From Anodontia alba (Eukaryota; Mollusca; Bivalvia; Lucinida; Lucinidae), in NCBI GenBank assembly GCA_964016985.1, contig OZ024826.1, positions 71,497,768-71,561,767 of the forward strand: a stretch of 64,000 nt of DNA. The letters run 5' to 3'. The translations under genes and the position numbers were made by a program. Position 1 is the stretch's first letter. Every line of letters starts with the position of its first letter. Below are positions 35,055-46,319 of the stretch, piece after piece. Below the pieces are notes generated by a model. The model did not search any database. It was given only the letters and a program-made list of their open reading frames with translations, and had not been told where the DNA came from.

Positions 35055-35912
35055 CATCTGAGCTCACAAATGGTTATATAGATATATAGTGTGTACTTTC
35101 CATAGAATTTGCTTTATTCCATTCATAATGCCCAATAAAAATGAGGGGTTTTATTGGTTAGTTTTCCTGCTATTGGGTAGGTTTACATTTTTTTGCTATA
35201 TGGAAATTTAACATTGAGTACACAATAAATGACCATCTGTAGGGGTGTCCATCTATCCATCATGCTGTCTCCTACTAAGCCAGTGGAGGAATTTAACCAA
35301 ACTTGCTGCTTGACTGTCCCACGTGGTAAGGGTGTGTGAGAGCAACATTATTTTTTCATCCATCCCTCTGTCTATTCATCCGTCTGTCATTCATTCATCT
35401 GTCCGTCACGCTATCTCCTCTTAAACTACTGGGCGAAATTGAACCACATTTGCTACATGACTTCCCCACATGGTAAGGGTGTGCAAGAGTAACATTTTTC
35501 CATCTGTCAGTCCATTTGTCTGTTTGTCCATCTATCCGTCATGCTATATCCTCCTAAATCACTGTGCGGAATTTGACCAAACATTCTGCATGACTTCCCC
35601 ACATGGTAAGGGTGTGCGAGAGTAACATTTTTCACATCCATCAGTCCATCTGTCTGTTCGTCCATCTGTCCGTCATGCTATATCCACCTAAACCACAGTG
35701 CAAAATTTAACCAGACTTGCCACATGAATTCCGTGTGTGGTAAGGGTTTGTGAGAGCAACATTATTTTTCTGTCCATCCATCAGTCCATCCATCTGTCCG
35801 TCACGCTCTCTCCTCCTAAAAAAAAAAAAAAGTAAGAGAAAAGTTCAGAGAGTGCCACAATCACAAACCACAGCCCTTCCCTGACACCAAGAGGAAGAAG
35901 AAACAGACAAAA

Positions 35913-36137
35913 TCAAACAAGCTCAAGTCGAACAAAGGTACAAAAAGCACTAAGATTACCTCTCTCTTCCCCAGGCGAGGTAATCGCAATGCTAAAAGGA
36001 TCAACTGAAAAACACAAGAACAAAATTACACAAGGTAAGACATAAAACAAATTGCCTCGTAGAATAAGCCACAAAGCAACAAAGAGTAAGACTAATACCG
36101 GGACCACTGCCTTAGAACGGTCAGTAGAGTAAACCAC
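35913..36137 (-). CDS. Small hydrophobic open frame at the 3' end of the Penelope-like element
   Basis: A 74-codon ATG-started frame begins MVYSTDRSKAVVPVLVLL and has two hydrophobic segments (VLVLLFVALWLIL and VLPCVILFLCFSV), then SIAITSPGEERGNLSAF. The same region occurs in the fragment at 49845-50117, where the frame also ends at the same TGA after ..FALV. An overlapping frame ending VSGKGCGL is also open in both copies, so which frame is coding is undecided. Function unknown. Confidence 0.4.
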   Translation of the reverse strand: MVYSTDRSKAVVPVLVLLFVALWLILRGNLFYVLPCVILFLCFSVDPFSIAITSPGEERGNLSAFCTFVRLELV

Positions 36138-36407
36138 CAGGGGTGGGGGGGGTTAAAAACACTTTTACAGCTAGCCAACTTCACCCTGGGTCCCGATGTT
36201 ACTCTTAATACAGAAACACATAAAAATTTGGTTTGCATAAAGCTCCCAACTCAGTCAATGCATCAAAGTGAAAACATAAAAATCAAATTAATCACTATAA
36301 TAAACAAAGACCAGTACTCATGGCTAATTCTACTGTTTTCCAGAGTAAATGAAAACCAATAGTTGAACCACGACATATCATCAAGTCCCAACCCACTGGT
36401 TAAAGTT

Positions 36408-38248
36408 TTACGAAGAGGCTGTCATTGAGACTGAGGCCCGAACAGCTGTCATGCAATTAAAGAGTGAAGCATAGCCATCAACAATGATGAGGTTGACAAT
36501 TAGGCATGCAGTCTTCCACATAATATTCAGGCTATAGCCAATTCTTTTATAACGGTTAATTAGTTTTCTGAATTGCTCCGAAAAGTTAGATTTTCCTATA
36601 ATTTTTCTAAATGTGTACACTAAGTCACCGTAAAATTCTGGTTCCGATATACCTTATTGCAGAAGTGTTTTCAGACTGATGCTATATTTTTCTAACAAGG
36701 CACTGTGTCCGCGATAAAATTTTGAAAATGCCTTACGATGTTAAAATAACGATAACCCTGCTTAAGAAGTTTGGCAGTAAGGGCTTTATTATGGCAGTTA
36801 AAGTCACAAAGATTTGAAGAAGCTCTGGCGAATCTAATAAGCTGAGATATGTATACCCCATATGAGGTATGCCGGGGAACATCGCCATCCAGAAAAGGGA
36901 AATTGACTATATCAAAATCAAAATCACCCTGTTTATCATTTTGGTGGAAAGTGTACCATTAAATATACATAGATTCAAATCCAAAAAAGGTGCCTCGGTA
37001 TCGGAAGAATTTGCTCTATTTAATTGGAGTTCTGTAGGGTATATGTGGTCCACCATTTGGTCAAAGTAAATATTGTCAATATTTAATAAATCATCAAGGT
37101 ATCTTGATTTTGAATTGAAAGCCTCAATAATATCAGCCTGATTTTCACATGAGAAAGACTTCATGAAATCTCTCTCATAACAAAAAAGAAACAAATCTGC
37201 AACAAGAGGAGCACAATTAGTCCCCATCGGAATACCAGTAGTTTGCCTATAAAGTTTAGTTCCAAATCTAATAAAAATATTATCCAAAAGATAAACAAGG
37301 GCATCACAGACTTTTTGACAAGACCGTAAATTGTGATTATTGTATATATCAGAAGTGAAAAAAGCACATTCTTTGTTGCAAGCCAAATATTGGGTATTCT
37401 CTCAAATAAACGTTCAGTTAATTAAATCAATAAGTTTATCTCATATAAGATGATGAGGTAACGTAGTATACAGTGTAGAAAAATCATATGTAGACAATTT
37501 AGAAGCCTTAAAGTTTTTAGATTTAAATTTATTGAGAACTTCATTGGAATATTTAATTGACCAAAAATAGTTAATTCCATCCCTTTCATAAACAGTATCA
37601 TAGTGTATAATCCAATGTTTTTTAACAGCAGTAAGGCATGAAGTTAGCAGTTTGGACAAAACAGTAGTCGTACATGAACTAGAATTAGCAATGAAAAGTG
37701 CTTTATAAAGTCATTTATGAAGTTTCGGTAACCAGTATAACATAGGAAGTTTGTCTTGTTTTTCTTTAATACTCACTGCAAACTTAGCAGTAATATCGAT
37801 AGAATCGATATTAACAATAAATCTCTCGTCAGTAGAAATCATATGTTTTGGTACTACTAAGTGCTTGTATTAGAGTATTGATATAATGAAGTTGTCACAC
37901 AACAACATTATTAGCAGCTTTATCAGCTGGAGCCAAAACATACTTCCCATGAAGTTCTTGGATACCTTGTTTCAAATATCGAAAAGATAATTTAGGCTTA
38001 GGAGGGAGAAGATCAAGGTTATTAGAGTAAAATAACACACGTTCATCAATGATCTTAAAAATCTTTAATTTCCAATTATTTAAAGCATTAGACTCTACAT
38101 GCTCTCGTTTACACCAACACGCACAATAATCATTTAAATCACTTGCAATTGTTTCCCAACATTTATTGACTTCAATGTGGGCTTGGAATCTATATTTAGG
38201 TCCTTTTGAAATAAGTGAACAGATTCGTGAATCAGTTATAATCTTGAA
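36408..38248 (-). pseudogene. Reverse transcriptase pseudogene (Penelope-like)
   Basis: From upstream: an N-terminal piece (38248-37895) with KREHVESNALNNWKLKIF and PPKPKLSFRYLKQGIQELHG, ending APADKAANNVVV; the palm entry STYDFSTLYTTLPHHLI (about 37500-37440); then GIPMGTNCAPLVADLFLF (about 37235-37180) and the catalytic YLDDLL (about 37115-37095), with PFLDLNL further on. C-terminal remnants (FSEQFRKLINRYKRIGY) lie at 36620-36408. Stops and frameshifts separate these blocks, including near 37895, 37440 and 36907. The motif order is complete for an RT palm, and the Asp pair is intact, but the gene cannot be read through. Confidence 0.85.
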
Positions 38249-38759
38249 GGAATTTAACCAGACTTGCTCCATCACTTCCCGATGTGGTAAGGGTGTGCTA
38301 GAGCAACATTATTTTTCCATCTGTCTATCAGGCTACCTCCTAAACCACTGGATGGAAATTAACTAAACTTTCTCGCGTTAAGGGTGTGTGAGAGCAACAT
38401 TATTTTTCACTTCTCTCTGCTTAGTGGTGAAAGCGTGGGGATTTGCAATGGCCTTCCAACAACTGTGCAATCTAGTTTTTTTTTTCTGAGAAAACATTTG
38501 ATGTTTCATGTGAATTCTCGTCCAAGCAGACAGTTCACCTAAAACGTCACGCCATAATAATATTAAAAAAAAAAGTATTTCAAAATGTTGTCTGCTGCAG
38601 TTGTGATTGGTACTTTAAGGGTTAATTGATGAGTGTCACTGATGGTACTACATAGTGAATGAATGTCATTTGATGCGTCACCGGTAAGAATTCTGATACA
38701 TGCGGAAATTTTATTTCTGATGAGTCTGAGAATGCACTTGGTACAGTTCAGTGCTAACC

Positions 38760-38870
38760 ACATCAACTCTTAGTATTGGGACAGACAGGCCTACCATTTG
38801 GCAATCTGTGTAGACCCAGATCGTATTGCCGAATGCAGTGTCTGATCAGGCTCAGCGTTTTTATCCCAGA
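38760..38870. mobile_element. MITE family M1, degenerate
   Basis: TTAGTATTGGGACAGACAGG, GTGTAGACCCAGATCG and TGTCTGATCAGGCTC. Confidence 0.5.
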
Positions 38871-38891
38871 ATTATCGTCAAATACTCCTTC

Positions 38892-39105
38892 TTAACCCTT
38901 TCATTTCTGTGGACCAAAACAGGTACATTTGTATACAGTGCAGATCAGATGAGACAGCTCATCATAAAGAACCTTTTCATCAGGATCTACACTGTTTCCA
39001 ATCCTGTTATTGATTTAGGACTGAAACCCCTATTTGTAATGATGGATGTGTCCAAATTCAGAGATGGAATAGTCCATTTCATAAACTCAGGGGTGAAAGG
39101 GTTAA
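38892..39105. mobile_element. MITE family M5 (TTAACCCTTTCA ends)
   Basis: TTAACCCTTTCATTTCTG and CAGGGGTGAAAGGGTTAA are inverted with TTAA outside. The core holds ATACAGTGCAGATCAGATGA and ATCTACACTGTTTCC. A 3' half recurs at about 62996-63132. Confidence 0.75.
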
Positions 39106-40007
39106 TGATTTCTGCTCAAGTCAAGTACCAACTCATGATCTCTGAACCTTATGCAATGACACAGTTACATGACAGTGGTAACTGAAAGAAACATTAATCT
39201 AGGGTAACATACACCTGTCGTATGTAATTAAATTTTGCCACTAACAGGCTTGTCACATAGGTATTTTGTGTTTTGTTGGTGTGAAGAAAACCCTAGAGTG
39301 AGGAGGTTGCTGCTTTTTATAATAAAAAAACCTAGCTCCAGAGGAGGTGCTTTATTTTCAACCAAAATATGCTGATAAATTTTCTTATTTCACCATGAAA
39401 ACTTAGGTAGTGGGTATTGATTTGAAGCACCTCACTGAGGCGCTTCTTTGCTGAGGCATTTCTTTGAATATTACAGCATAATGTTTTCCTGGAGAAATAA
39501 GAAAACCACATTTATCTGGCTACTCCTCTTATCTGGAGTTATGCTGATACTGAATTTATAGTTCTTACTTGTGCCTGATAAAAAATATGGAATTAGAATT
39601 TAATAAGGAAATTAATAACTAATTAAACTAGATGAAATTATATTGGTTGTACTGGAACACAGTGGGTTGGACAGAAGTGTCTTGGTCAAAAAGATAGCAG
39701 AAAATGGGAAATTGATTCTTCCTCAAGTGTACTTGACCGCACCCACATGGATAATTGTAATTTTTACCTTAGACAAACATTAAAAGTTTACCTTTAAAAT
39801 ATACAGGTAAAAATCAGTATGCAATATATTAACTCTACTGTGCTTTCAACATCTTTCAGAAAGTCGATTTTTGCTTGGGGCTTTACGCAGAAGAAGTAAA
39901 TTTTCACACTTGTAGTGATTTAATACAAAACCATTTGTCGTAATAACCTGTGCACAAAAACTTTTATTCTAGTCATTGGTTTTTAAAAAATCAAATACTT
40001 TCACTTT
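39106..40007. other. No gene; one imperfect palindrome
   Basis: An imperfect hairpin lies around 39370-39500 (GAAGCACCTCACTGAGGCGCTTC at its tip). Nothing else is recognised. Confidence 0.4.
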
Positions 40008-41880
40008 TTAGCTCACCTGAGCACGAAGTGCTCATGGTGAGCTATTGTGGTCAGTCAATGTCCGTCGTCCGTCGTCCGTCGTGCGTCGTGCGGCGTCAAC
40101 AATTGCTTTAAAAGCCTACTCCTCCTACACCCCTGGGCCAATTGACTTGATACTTGGTAGGAAGCATCGGGGTGACTTGTAGATCACAAATAGCTAAAAT
40201 CGTTCCGATCAGAAATCCAAGATGGCCGCCATGGCCGCCATCTTGAAAATCTATTTTTCGCTTCTTCTCCTGAACCGAAAGGCCAATTGACTCCAAACTT
40301 GCTAGGAACCATCAGGGTGACTTGTAGATCAAAAATGGCTAAAATCGTGCCGATCGGAAATCCAAGATGGCCGCCATGGCCGCCATCTTAAAAATCTATT
40401 TTTCGCTTCTTCTCCTGAACCGAAAGGCCAAGTGCCTCCAAACTTGCTAGGACGCATCAGGGTGACTTGTAGATCAAAAATAGCTAAAATCGTGCCGATC
40501 GGAAATCCAAGATGGCCGCCATGGCCGCCATCTTGAAAATCTATTTTTCGCTTCTTCTCCTGAACCGAAAGGCCAATTGACTCCAAACTTGCTAGGAAAC
40601 ATCAGGGTGACTTGTAGATCAAAAATTGCTAAAATCGTGCCGATCGGAAATCCAAGATGGCCGCCATGGCCGCCATCTTGAAAATCGATTTTTCGCTTCT
40701 TCTCCTGAACCAAAAGGCCAATTGACTCCAAACTTGCTAGGAAGCATCAGGGTGACTTGTAGATCAAAAGTAGCTAAAATCGTGCCGATTGGAAATCCAA
40801 GATGGCCGCCATGGCCGTCATCTTGAAAATCTATTTTTAGCTTCTATTCCTAAACCCAAAAGCCAATTGACTCCAAACTTGGTAGGAGGCATTGGGGTGA
40901 CTTATAGATCAAAAATAGCTAAAATCGTGCCTATCGGAAGACCAAGATGGCCGCCATGGCAGCCATCTTGAAAATCTATTTTTCGCTTCTTCTCCTGAAC
41001 TGAAAGGCCACTTGACTCCAAACTTGGTAGGAACCATAGGGGTGACTTGTAGATCAAAAATAGCTAAAATCGTGCCGATCGTTAAACCAGGATAGGCGCC
41101 ATGGCAGCCATCTTGAAAATCTATTTTTCGCTTCTTCTCCTGAACCGAAAGGCCAGTTGACTGGAAACTTGGTAGGAAGCATTTGTGTGACTTGTAGATC
41201 AAAAATAGCTAAAATCATGCCGATCGTAAATCCAAGATGGCCACCATGGCGGCTATCTTGAAAATCTATTTTTCGCTTCTTCTCCTAAACTCAAAAGTCA
41301 CTTGACTTGAAACTTAGTAGGAAGCATCAGGGTGACTTGTAGATCAAATATAGCTAAAAATGTTCTGATCAGAAATCCCAGATGGCCACCATGGCCGCCA
41401 TCTTGAAAATTTATATTTAGCTTCTTTTCCTGCACCGAAAGGCCAATTGACTCCAAACTTGGTAGGAGACATTGGGATGACTTGTAGATCAAAAATAGCT
41501 AAAATCGTGCCAGTCGGATATCCAAGATGGCTGCCATGGCATGGCAGCCATCTTGAAAATCTATTTTTCGCCTCTTCTCCTGAACTGAAAGGCCAGTTGA
41601 CTCGAAACTTGGTAGGAAGCATTGGGGTGACTCGTAGATCAAAAATAGCTAAAATCGTGCCGATCGTAAATCCAAGCTGGCTGCCATTTAGAGTTTGTTC
41701 AAATGAGCGTGATCAATTGACTGGCATGCCATATATCTTCTTCTTCAAAATAAAGAACTGCTTAAATGATGCTCTTTTCATTAGTTGCGATGACAGGATT
41801 GGAAAAATGTTGCATAACATCTGCATATCTGCAGTGGCTATGTCACTCAGGTGAGCGACCCGTGGCCCGTGGGCCTCTTG
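40008..41880 (+). mobile_element. HLE with about ten highly similar 144-150-bp units
   Basis: TTTAGCTCACCTGAGCACG head with a perfect TGAGCA-CGAAG-TGCTCA hairpin, GTCCGTCGTCCGTCGTGCG leader, and units with CCAATTGACTCCAAACTTGC, CAAGATGGCCGCCATGGCCG and TCGCTTCTTCTCCTGAACCG. End CACTCAGGTGAGCGAC, GGCCCGTGGGCC hairpin, TCTTG. Adjacent units are more alike than in 32824-34909, which suggests a younger copy. Confidence 0.8.
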
Positions 41881-42261
41881 TTTTCCATTGTAAAAATGGC
41901 TGCAAATTATGCAGAAATCGGTAGGGTAGGTAACTTGGGGCAGATTTTCAACAAGTTCTGCTTGTTCAATTTTTCTGAAATTTTCACGATATTGTTGTGA
42001 AACATCAATAATTAAAAATCAGCAAAGAAAAGTAAAAAATATTTTCTTAGACAAAAATTTTAAAAAATCAGTTTACTATAGAAATTACATAGGTAAGACC
42101 AATTTTTGACCGTAAATTTAATTTTAGGGTAAATATTTGAGAACTAAACACAGAAACAGAAAGGACAAATGGTTTCTGATAAGATATGGGCAGTCAAAAC
42201 AAAATATTTTCATTTAAAATCAAGCGCCAAGCAAAAAACATCTTTCCAAGTGATGTTGAAA

Positions 42262-42470
42262 AGACAGTAGTCCTGCTGAGCCCGGATATGTCCTGTCTTT
42301 GCAAACAGTGTAGATCCAGATCAGTTGGCTTCTTCAGAAGCCAACTGATCTGGAGCAGCACTGTTTGCCATTAAGTATGTGAATTCATACCAACAATCTG
42401 GATCAAGTAATCTGATTAGCTGTAAGTTAGAAATGGGCATGACATTGTAATTTATTCAGCATGACAAGGA
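42262..42470. mobile_element. MITE family M3, TTAA ends decayed
   Basis: TAGTCCTGCTGAGCCCGG, GCAAACAGTGTAGATCCAGA, GTTGGCTTCTTC-AGAAGCCAAC, and an end of TTCAGCATGACAAGG. Confidence 0.75.
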
Positions 42471-42479
42471 TTTAGCTGT

Positions 42480-43514
42480 TGGCTTTGAGCTAGTTTTGCA
42501 GAGGAGTCAGTTATAGAGTGGGCAAGTCACTCAGGTGTCTGTATTTGGTGACTTCAGCTATCACTAGGTTGTTGTCATGCTTCAGTGACTTTTGTCAACA
42601 GTTTGGTTAATCTTTATGGGGCCGTCACACATTGGCGTATGAGCCAGATGTGTGCCGGCATTTTGAAAAAAAATGGCAAAGTCCGAAAACATTAGAAATA
42701 AGTCGAAAACCTGTTACTTACTCGAGTGTCCAGTATGCTTGGTGTAAGTCACTGTATGTCGATGTATGATTGGGCTCTAAAATATTTTTAAGCATGCATA
42801 AAAAATTTTCAGGAACTTGGGCGTATGCCCCATATGTTAGGTATAAGTTTCACAAGCATCACAAGTGGCTCAAACATACAACAAAGGCACTCAGCGCACA
42901 TTTAAGGCATGTTGTGTACGCTACATGCACATTCCGAATTCCCAAGTCCTGGGATCTGACTTTTGTGAGATGCTTTTGTAACGTGCCTAAAGCATGATTG
43001 AACTGTGTGTTTAATGCATGTAACGCACCTGTAACATGCTTGTAATGTGCCTTTGGTGTATCAGAAAGGTATTTTGACATTTCAAATACCTGCAAGTATG
43101 ATAATAGCTCTGCTGACACAATGTCATGAGTACTAGCTGCCCAATTAAGTATAAATATGGTCTTGTCTGCCAAATAGACTTTTGGTTGTAAGTTTCTGTT
43201 GGATGTAATACAGCTAGGAACCATTTTATTGGACAGGGTCATATTTATTATTATCATACATTTACTAGAAAATATGTTCATTTTGCATGTGTGATACTAA
43301 CACGGCTTTCAAGCACATATCACTCTTGTGGAGCTCAAAAGGTGTGATAATGGGTCACCTGGGTTATAAGGCTTTTTTGCCTGGGCAAAAAACCCATATT
43401 GCCAGATTACTTGGGTGATATGGCTTTTTTTGTACGGTCAAAAAAACCATATCAACACATTCAGAGCATACAATATCAAATAGGCAAACTTGTCAGAAAG
43501 AAAAATGTATGATA
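42480..43514. other. No gene recognised
   Basis: A moderately GC-richer stretch begins GGGGCCGTCACACATTGG (42619) without a visible partner end. Small inverted GATATGGCTTTTTTT motifs occur at 43370-43460. Confidence 0.35.
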
Positions 43515-43665
43515 AGTAGATTATGATATGGCAATTTTCATATCATACCCCATATACACCCTCGACCCATATCAGCCCGAGGGCCAAAGGCCCTCGGGCT
43601 GATATGGGTGTCTTGGGTTGATATGGTGTATGATACGAAAATTGCCATATAATAATCTCTACTCA
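43515..43665. mobile_element. MITE-like long palindrome M9
   Basis: Arms of about 70 bp (GATTATGATATGGCAATTTT to CGACCCATATCAGCCCGAGG) meet at a GGCC-AAA-GGCC tip near 43590. They are nearly perfect inverted copies. Confidence 0.8.
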
Positions 43666-44335
43666 GTACCTGATATGGACCCAGAGATCCAGATAAGGTG
43701 ATAACTCTGATGATAATATAATTAGACAAAAGATATGTTTGTTCTACACAGGTTTGTCAGATGAACTGTCAGTAAATACAAAACATGAAGTGAGTTAAAT
43801 TTACAATGAGAATTTAGGTGTAAAGGAGCATGGTTATCACCTAGAAAGATGACATTTTTTTCTGGCAAGATTTCATTGACAATAGCAACTAAACAGCATG
43901 GAATCTAATGTTATCCACAAACTTTATACAACACATAAGAATATGGCTGTTCCATGTTTATTATATAACATAAAAATTTAAAAAACAAATATTTAGTTCT
44001 TTTCCTTGGAGCTACTCACTTGACCTTCGTGAATGATTAAGTAATGTCAGGCTGCTCGACTTCCTAACTCCCCAACAATATGGCACATGGATGTAACAGA
44101 CAGCAGTCCTCCAAGGTCACATGGATGCCAAAATTGTGTTCCATATTTCAGACAGTGTAAATCCAGTTTTTTGGGGAGAGTCAAGAAGGCTGTTTGGGCA
44201 GACTGGTCTCAGTGAACAACCCCAATGTAATAAGACTATTACCATATATATGGACATAATAAATACATAATATTAAAATTGACTACAACTGCATTAAATA
44301 AATAATGTGGTGCTGCAAGGGAAGGTGGGTGATAT

Positions 44336-44480
44336 GAGCTCTCCAGCATTGCACTAACATTTGCTTCTCCTTAGAAATTAGCTGGACTGCAGCTTCTCTG
44401 TGTATTGACCACATGATTGACAGTGCACCTTAACCAGTCAGTGCCAGTCCAGCCACCTGTTGTTTTGACAAGCACGATTT
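44336..44480 (+). repeat. Dispersed repeat, copy 1 of 2
   Basis: GAGCTCTCCAGCATTG, AGCTGGACTGCAGCTTCTCT and AGTCCAGCCACCTGTTGTTT recur in order at 50634-50785. Confidence 0.7.
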
Positions 44481-44743
44481 GTCCAATACACAAAGTACAC
44501 AAAGTACACAACTGCCCATCAACAACCCAGACAACACCATATATATTATCTTGTAATATATGAACTCAGTTATAGGAATAAAATAGTTCAACCTGTCTAT
44601 AATGAAGCAGTATTATAGAATAAAAGTTTTGCATAAACTACAATTACAAAATTGCTATTTTATGCAAAACATAAGAAAATGGCTCTTCCGTGTTTATTAT
44701 GTAACATAAAAAATTTATAAAAATATTTGGCTCTTTTCTGGGC

Positions 44744-44744
<1 letters not shown>

Positions 44745-44787
<43 letters not shown>

Positions 44788-44800
44788 GGGGGGGGGGGGG
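44745..44800. repeat. (GT)n then poly(G)
   Basis: About 40 bp of GT repeats followed by a G-run. Confidence 0.95.
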
Positions 44801-45370
44801 TACTACTCACTTGACCATCATGAATGATTAAGTAATGTCAGGCTGCTTGACTTCCTAACTCTCCAATAATATGGCACATGGATTGATAACAGACAGCAGT
44901 CCTGCAAGGTGGTCTGATCCCACACATGAAGTTAACTGAGAGATAGATGCCAAAATTGTGTTCCATATTTTCAGACATTGTGAATCCAGTTTTTTGTGGG
45001 GAAGTCAAGAAGGCCATATGAATTTGATAGTATCAAATGAGCCCCCCAAAAAGCAGAGCCTGGGGTAAATGTTTACATAATATATAATACTACTCACTTG
45101 ACCATCATGAATGATTAAGTAATGTCAGGCTGCTTGACTTCCTAACTCTCCAATAATATGGCACATGGATTGATAACAGACAGCAGTCCTGCAAGGTGGT
45201 CTGATCCCACACATGAAGTTAACTGAGAGATAGATGCCAAAATTGTGTTCCATATTTCAGACATTGTGAATCCAGTTTTTTGTGGGGAAGTCAAGAAGGC
45301 CATATGAATTTGATAGTATCAAATGAGCCCCCCAAAAAGCAGAGCCTGGGGTAAATGTTTACATAATATT

Positions 45371-46319
45371 AAACTAAAAAGTTTGATCACTGACCTATAT
45401 AAACAGCATGAATAATACAATTTGCTGATATGTGAGAACTGAGTATCTTACTGCACTTCTGTATCATACTACACACAAATCTACATAATTTTAGGCAGTG
45501 AATGTGCAAGGACAGTGCAGAGAATAATTACCACAGGAGTATCAAATAATCAAATAAGAACATACATACATCCAAGTTTCTATCACAATATTCATATTTA
45601 CAACATTTTAGAAATATTTGTATATCCTATTTGTCTGCTTATTAACCCTACAGAAATATATATTCCCCCATTTTAAGTATACCAGCCGGTCACGAAAACC
45701 AGAGATAAAAAACCCTTTGGGAAAAAACGCTGGAATGTGCGTCGAAGCCATGCACAATATACCTAGAGGGTGGATTTCGACCTCATCCAAACTAGCGTCA
45801 TTTCATTTTATATCATTATTTTATAATATTTGTACATAGAAATAATTACATTTCTTTCTTATATAACATGTGATACATTTTCTTACTTATACAATATGTG
45901 AAAGTTGAAGTGTGTGTTGACGACGCTTCACAAAAAATGATCACTGCCAACCAACTTGGTGTGAAAAAAGACAATCCTGTGATACTCAAGCTGATCTGCT
46001 AACAGCATGATATCTATTTCTAACATGAAGACAAAAGTTTCTCAATATACTGTGAAAAGCAAGAAACTATTATCATTTACAGGAGAATAGATAAAACTGT
46101 TAATCCAGACCAGAAACATCTGCATTACAAATGCTGTAAGTAAGGCTAACCCAAGATGCCTTCCTATAAACTTGGTTGACTCTTCATGGATGATGCTCCA
46201 TGATTTGTTGATTGTGCAAAAATTAGCAGAATGGTGGCTCATTGTCTCCATGAGATAGTGGCCCAAGATGGATATTCATGGTCTGACAATTTTACCTGTT
46301 TATATACATCTTATGACTT
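45371..46319. other. No repeat seen; a weak coding-like stretch on the minus strand
   Basis: The minus-strand frame at 45790-45608 (MDEVEIHPLGILCMASTHIP) keeps several CpGs and has balanced composition, but it lacks convincing splice sites or homology that I recognise. I do not call it a gene. Confidence 0.3.

Larger units (their letters stand above)
35821..38248 (-). mobile_element. Penelope-like retroelement, 5' truncated
   Basis: A degraded reverse-transcriptase reading on the minus strand covers about 38275 down to 36408, followed by a 3' region with a small hydrophobic open frame and a terminal A-run on the plus strand (35818-35832, T-run at the element 3' end). The 5' end is cut within the N-terminal domain. 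It is inserted in an HLE unit. I base the Penelope-like assignment on the RT motif style and see no GIY-YIG endonuclease, so the class is moderately supported. Confidence 0.75.
34971..38475 (+). mobile_element. HLE inserted in the M4 T-run and itself split by a retroelement
   Basis: Head TTTTATCCCAACAC with GGATGGGGATATTGTGAATG, (TGTC)n leader at 35021-35055, units with CTAAACCACTG, GAATTTAACCAAACTTGCT and GGTAAGGGTGTG, and an end of GGGGATTTGCAATGG, CTGTGCAA, TCTAG. The array is broken after CTCTCTCCTCCTAAA (35820) and resumes with GGAATTTAACCAGACTTGC (38249). About 10 bp (the CCACTGGGC part) is missing at the break. Confidence 0.7.
34917..38625. mobile_element. MITE family M4 split by an HLE
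   Basis: The left half (about 34930-34970) has AAATTGCAGCAGACAACAG and AACG plus a T-run. The right half (38476-38625) starts in a T-run, with TCTGAGAAAACATTTGATG, and ends TTGGTACTTTAAGGGTTAA. The HLE at 34971-38475 separates them. Confidence 0.6.
43938..45370 (+). repeat. Local tandem duplications, including a recent 287-bp pair
   Basis: Copies at 44801-45087 and 45088-45370 are nearly identical and share TACTACTCACTTGACCATCA at their starts. A more diverged copy of the same region begins near 43938-44010. No coding frame is conserved. Confidence 0.8.

Noticed and set aside
40108..41622. Several minus-strand frames with similar peptides (QEKKRKIDFQDGGHGGHLGF) suggesting a repeat protein family
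   Set aside because: They are translations of the HLE tandem units. Frames shift between copies and have no splice or start logic; the same applies at 33257-34428 and 63300 onward.
42770..43281. Overlapping opposite-strand frames of 75 and 140 codons
   Set aside because: The peptides have no recognised motif, and I see no promoter or splice context; left as unannotated sequence.
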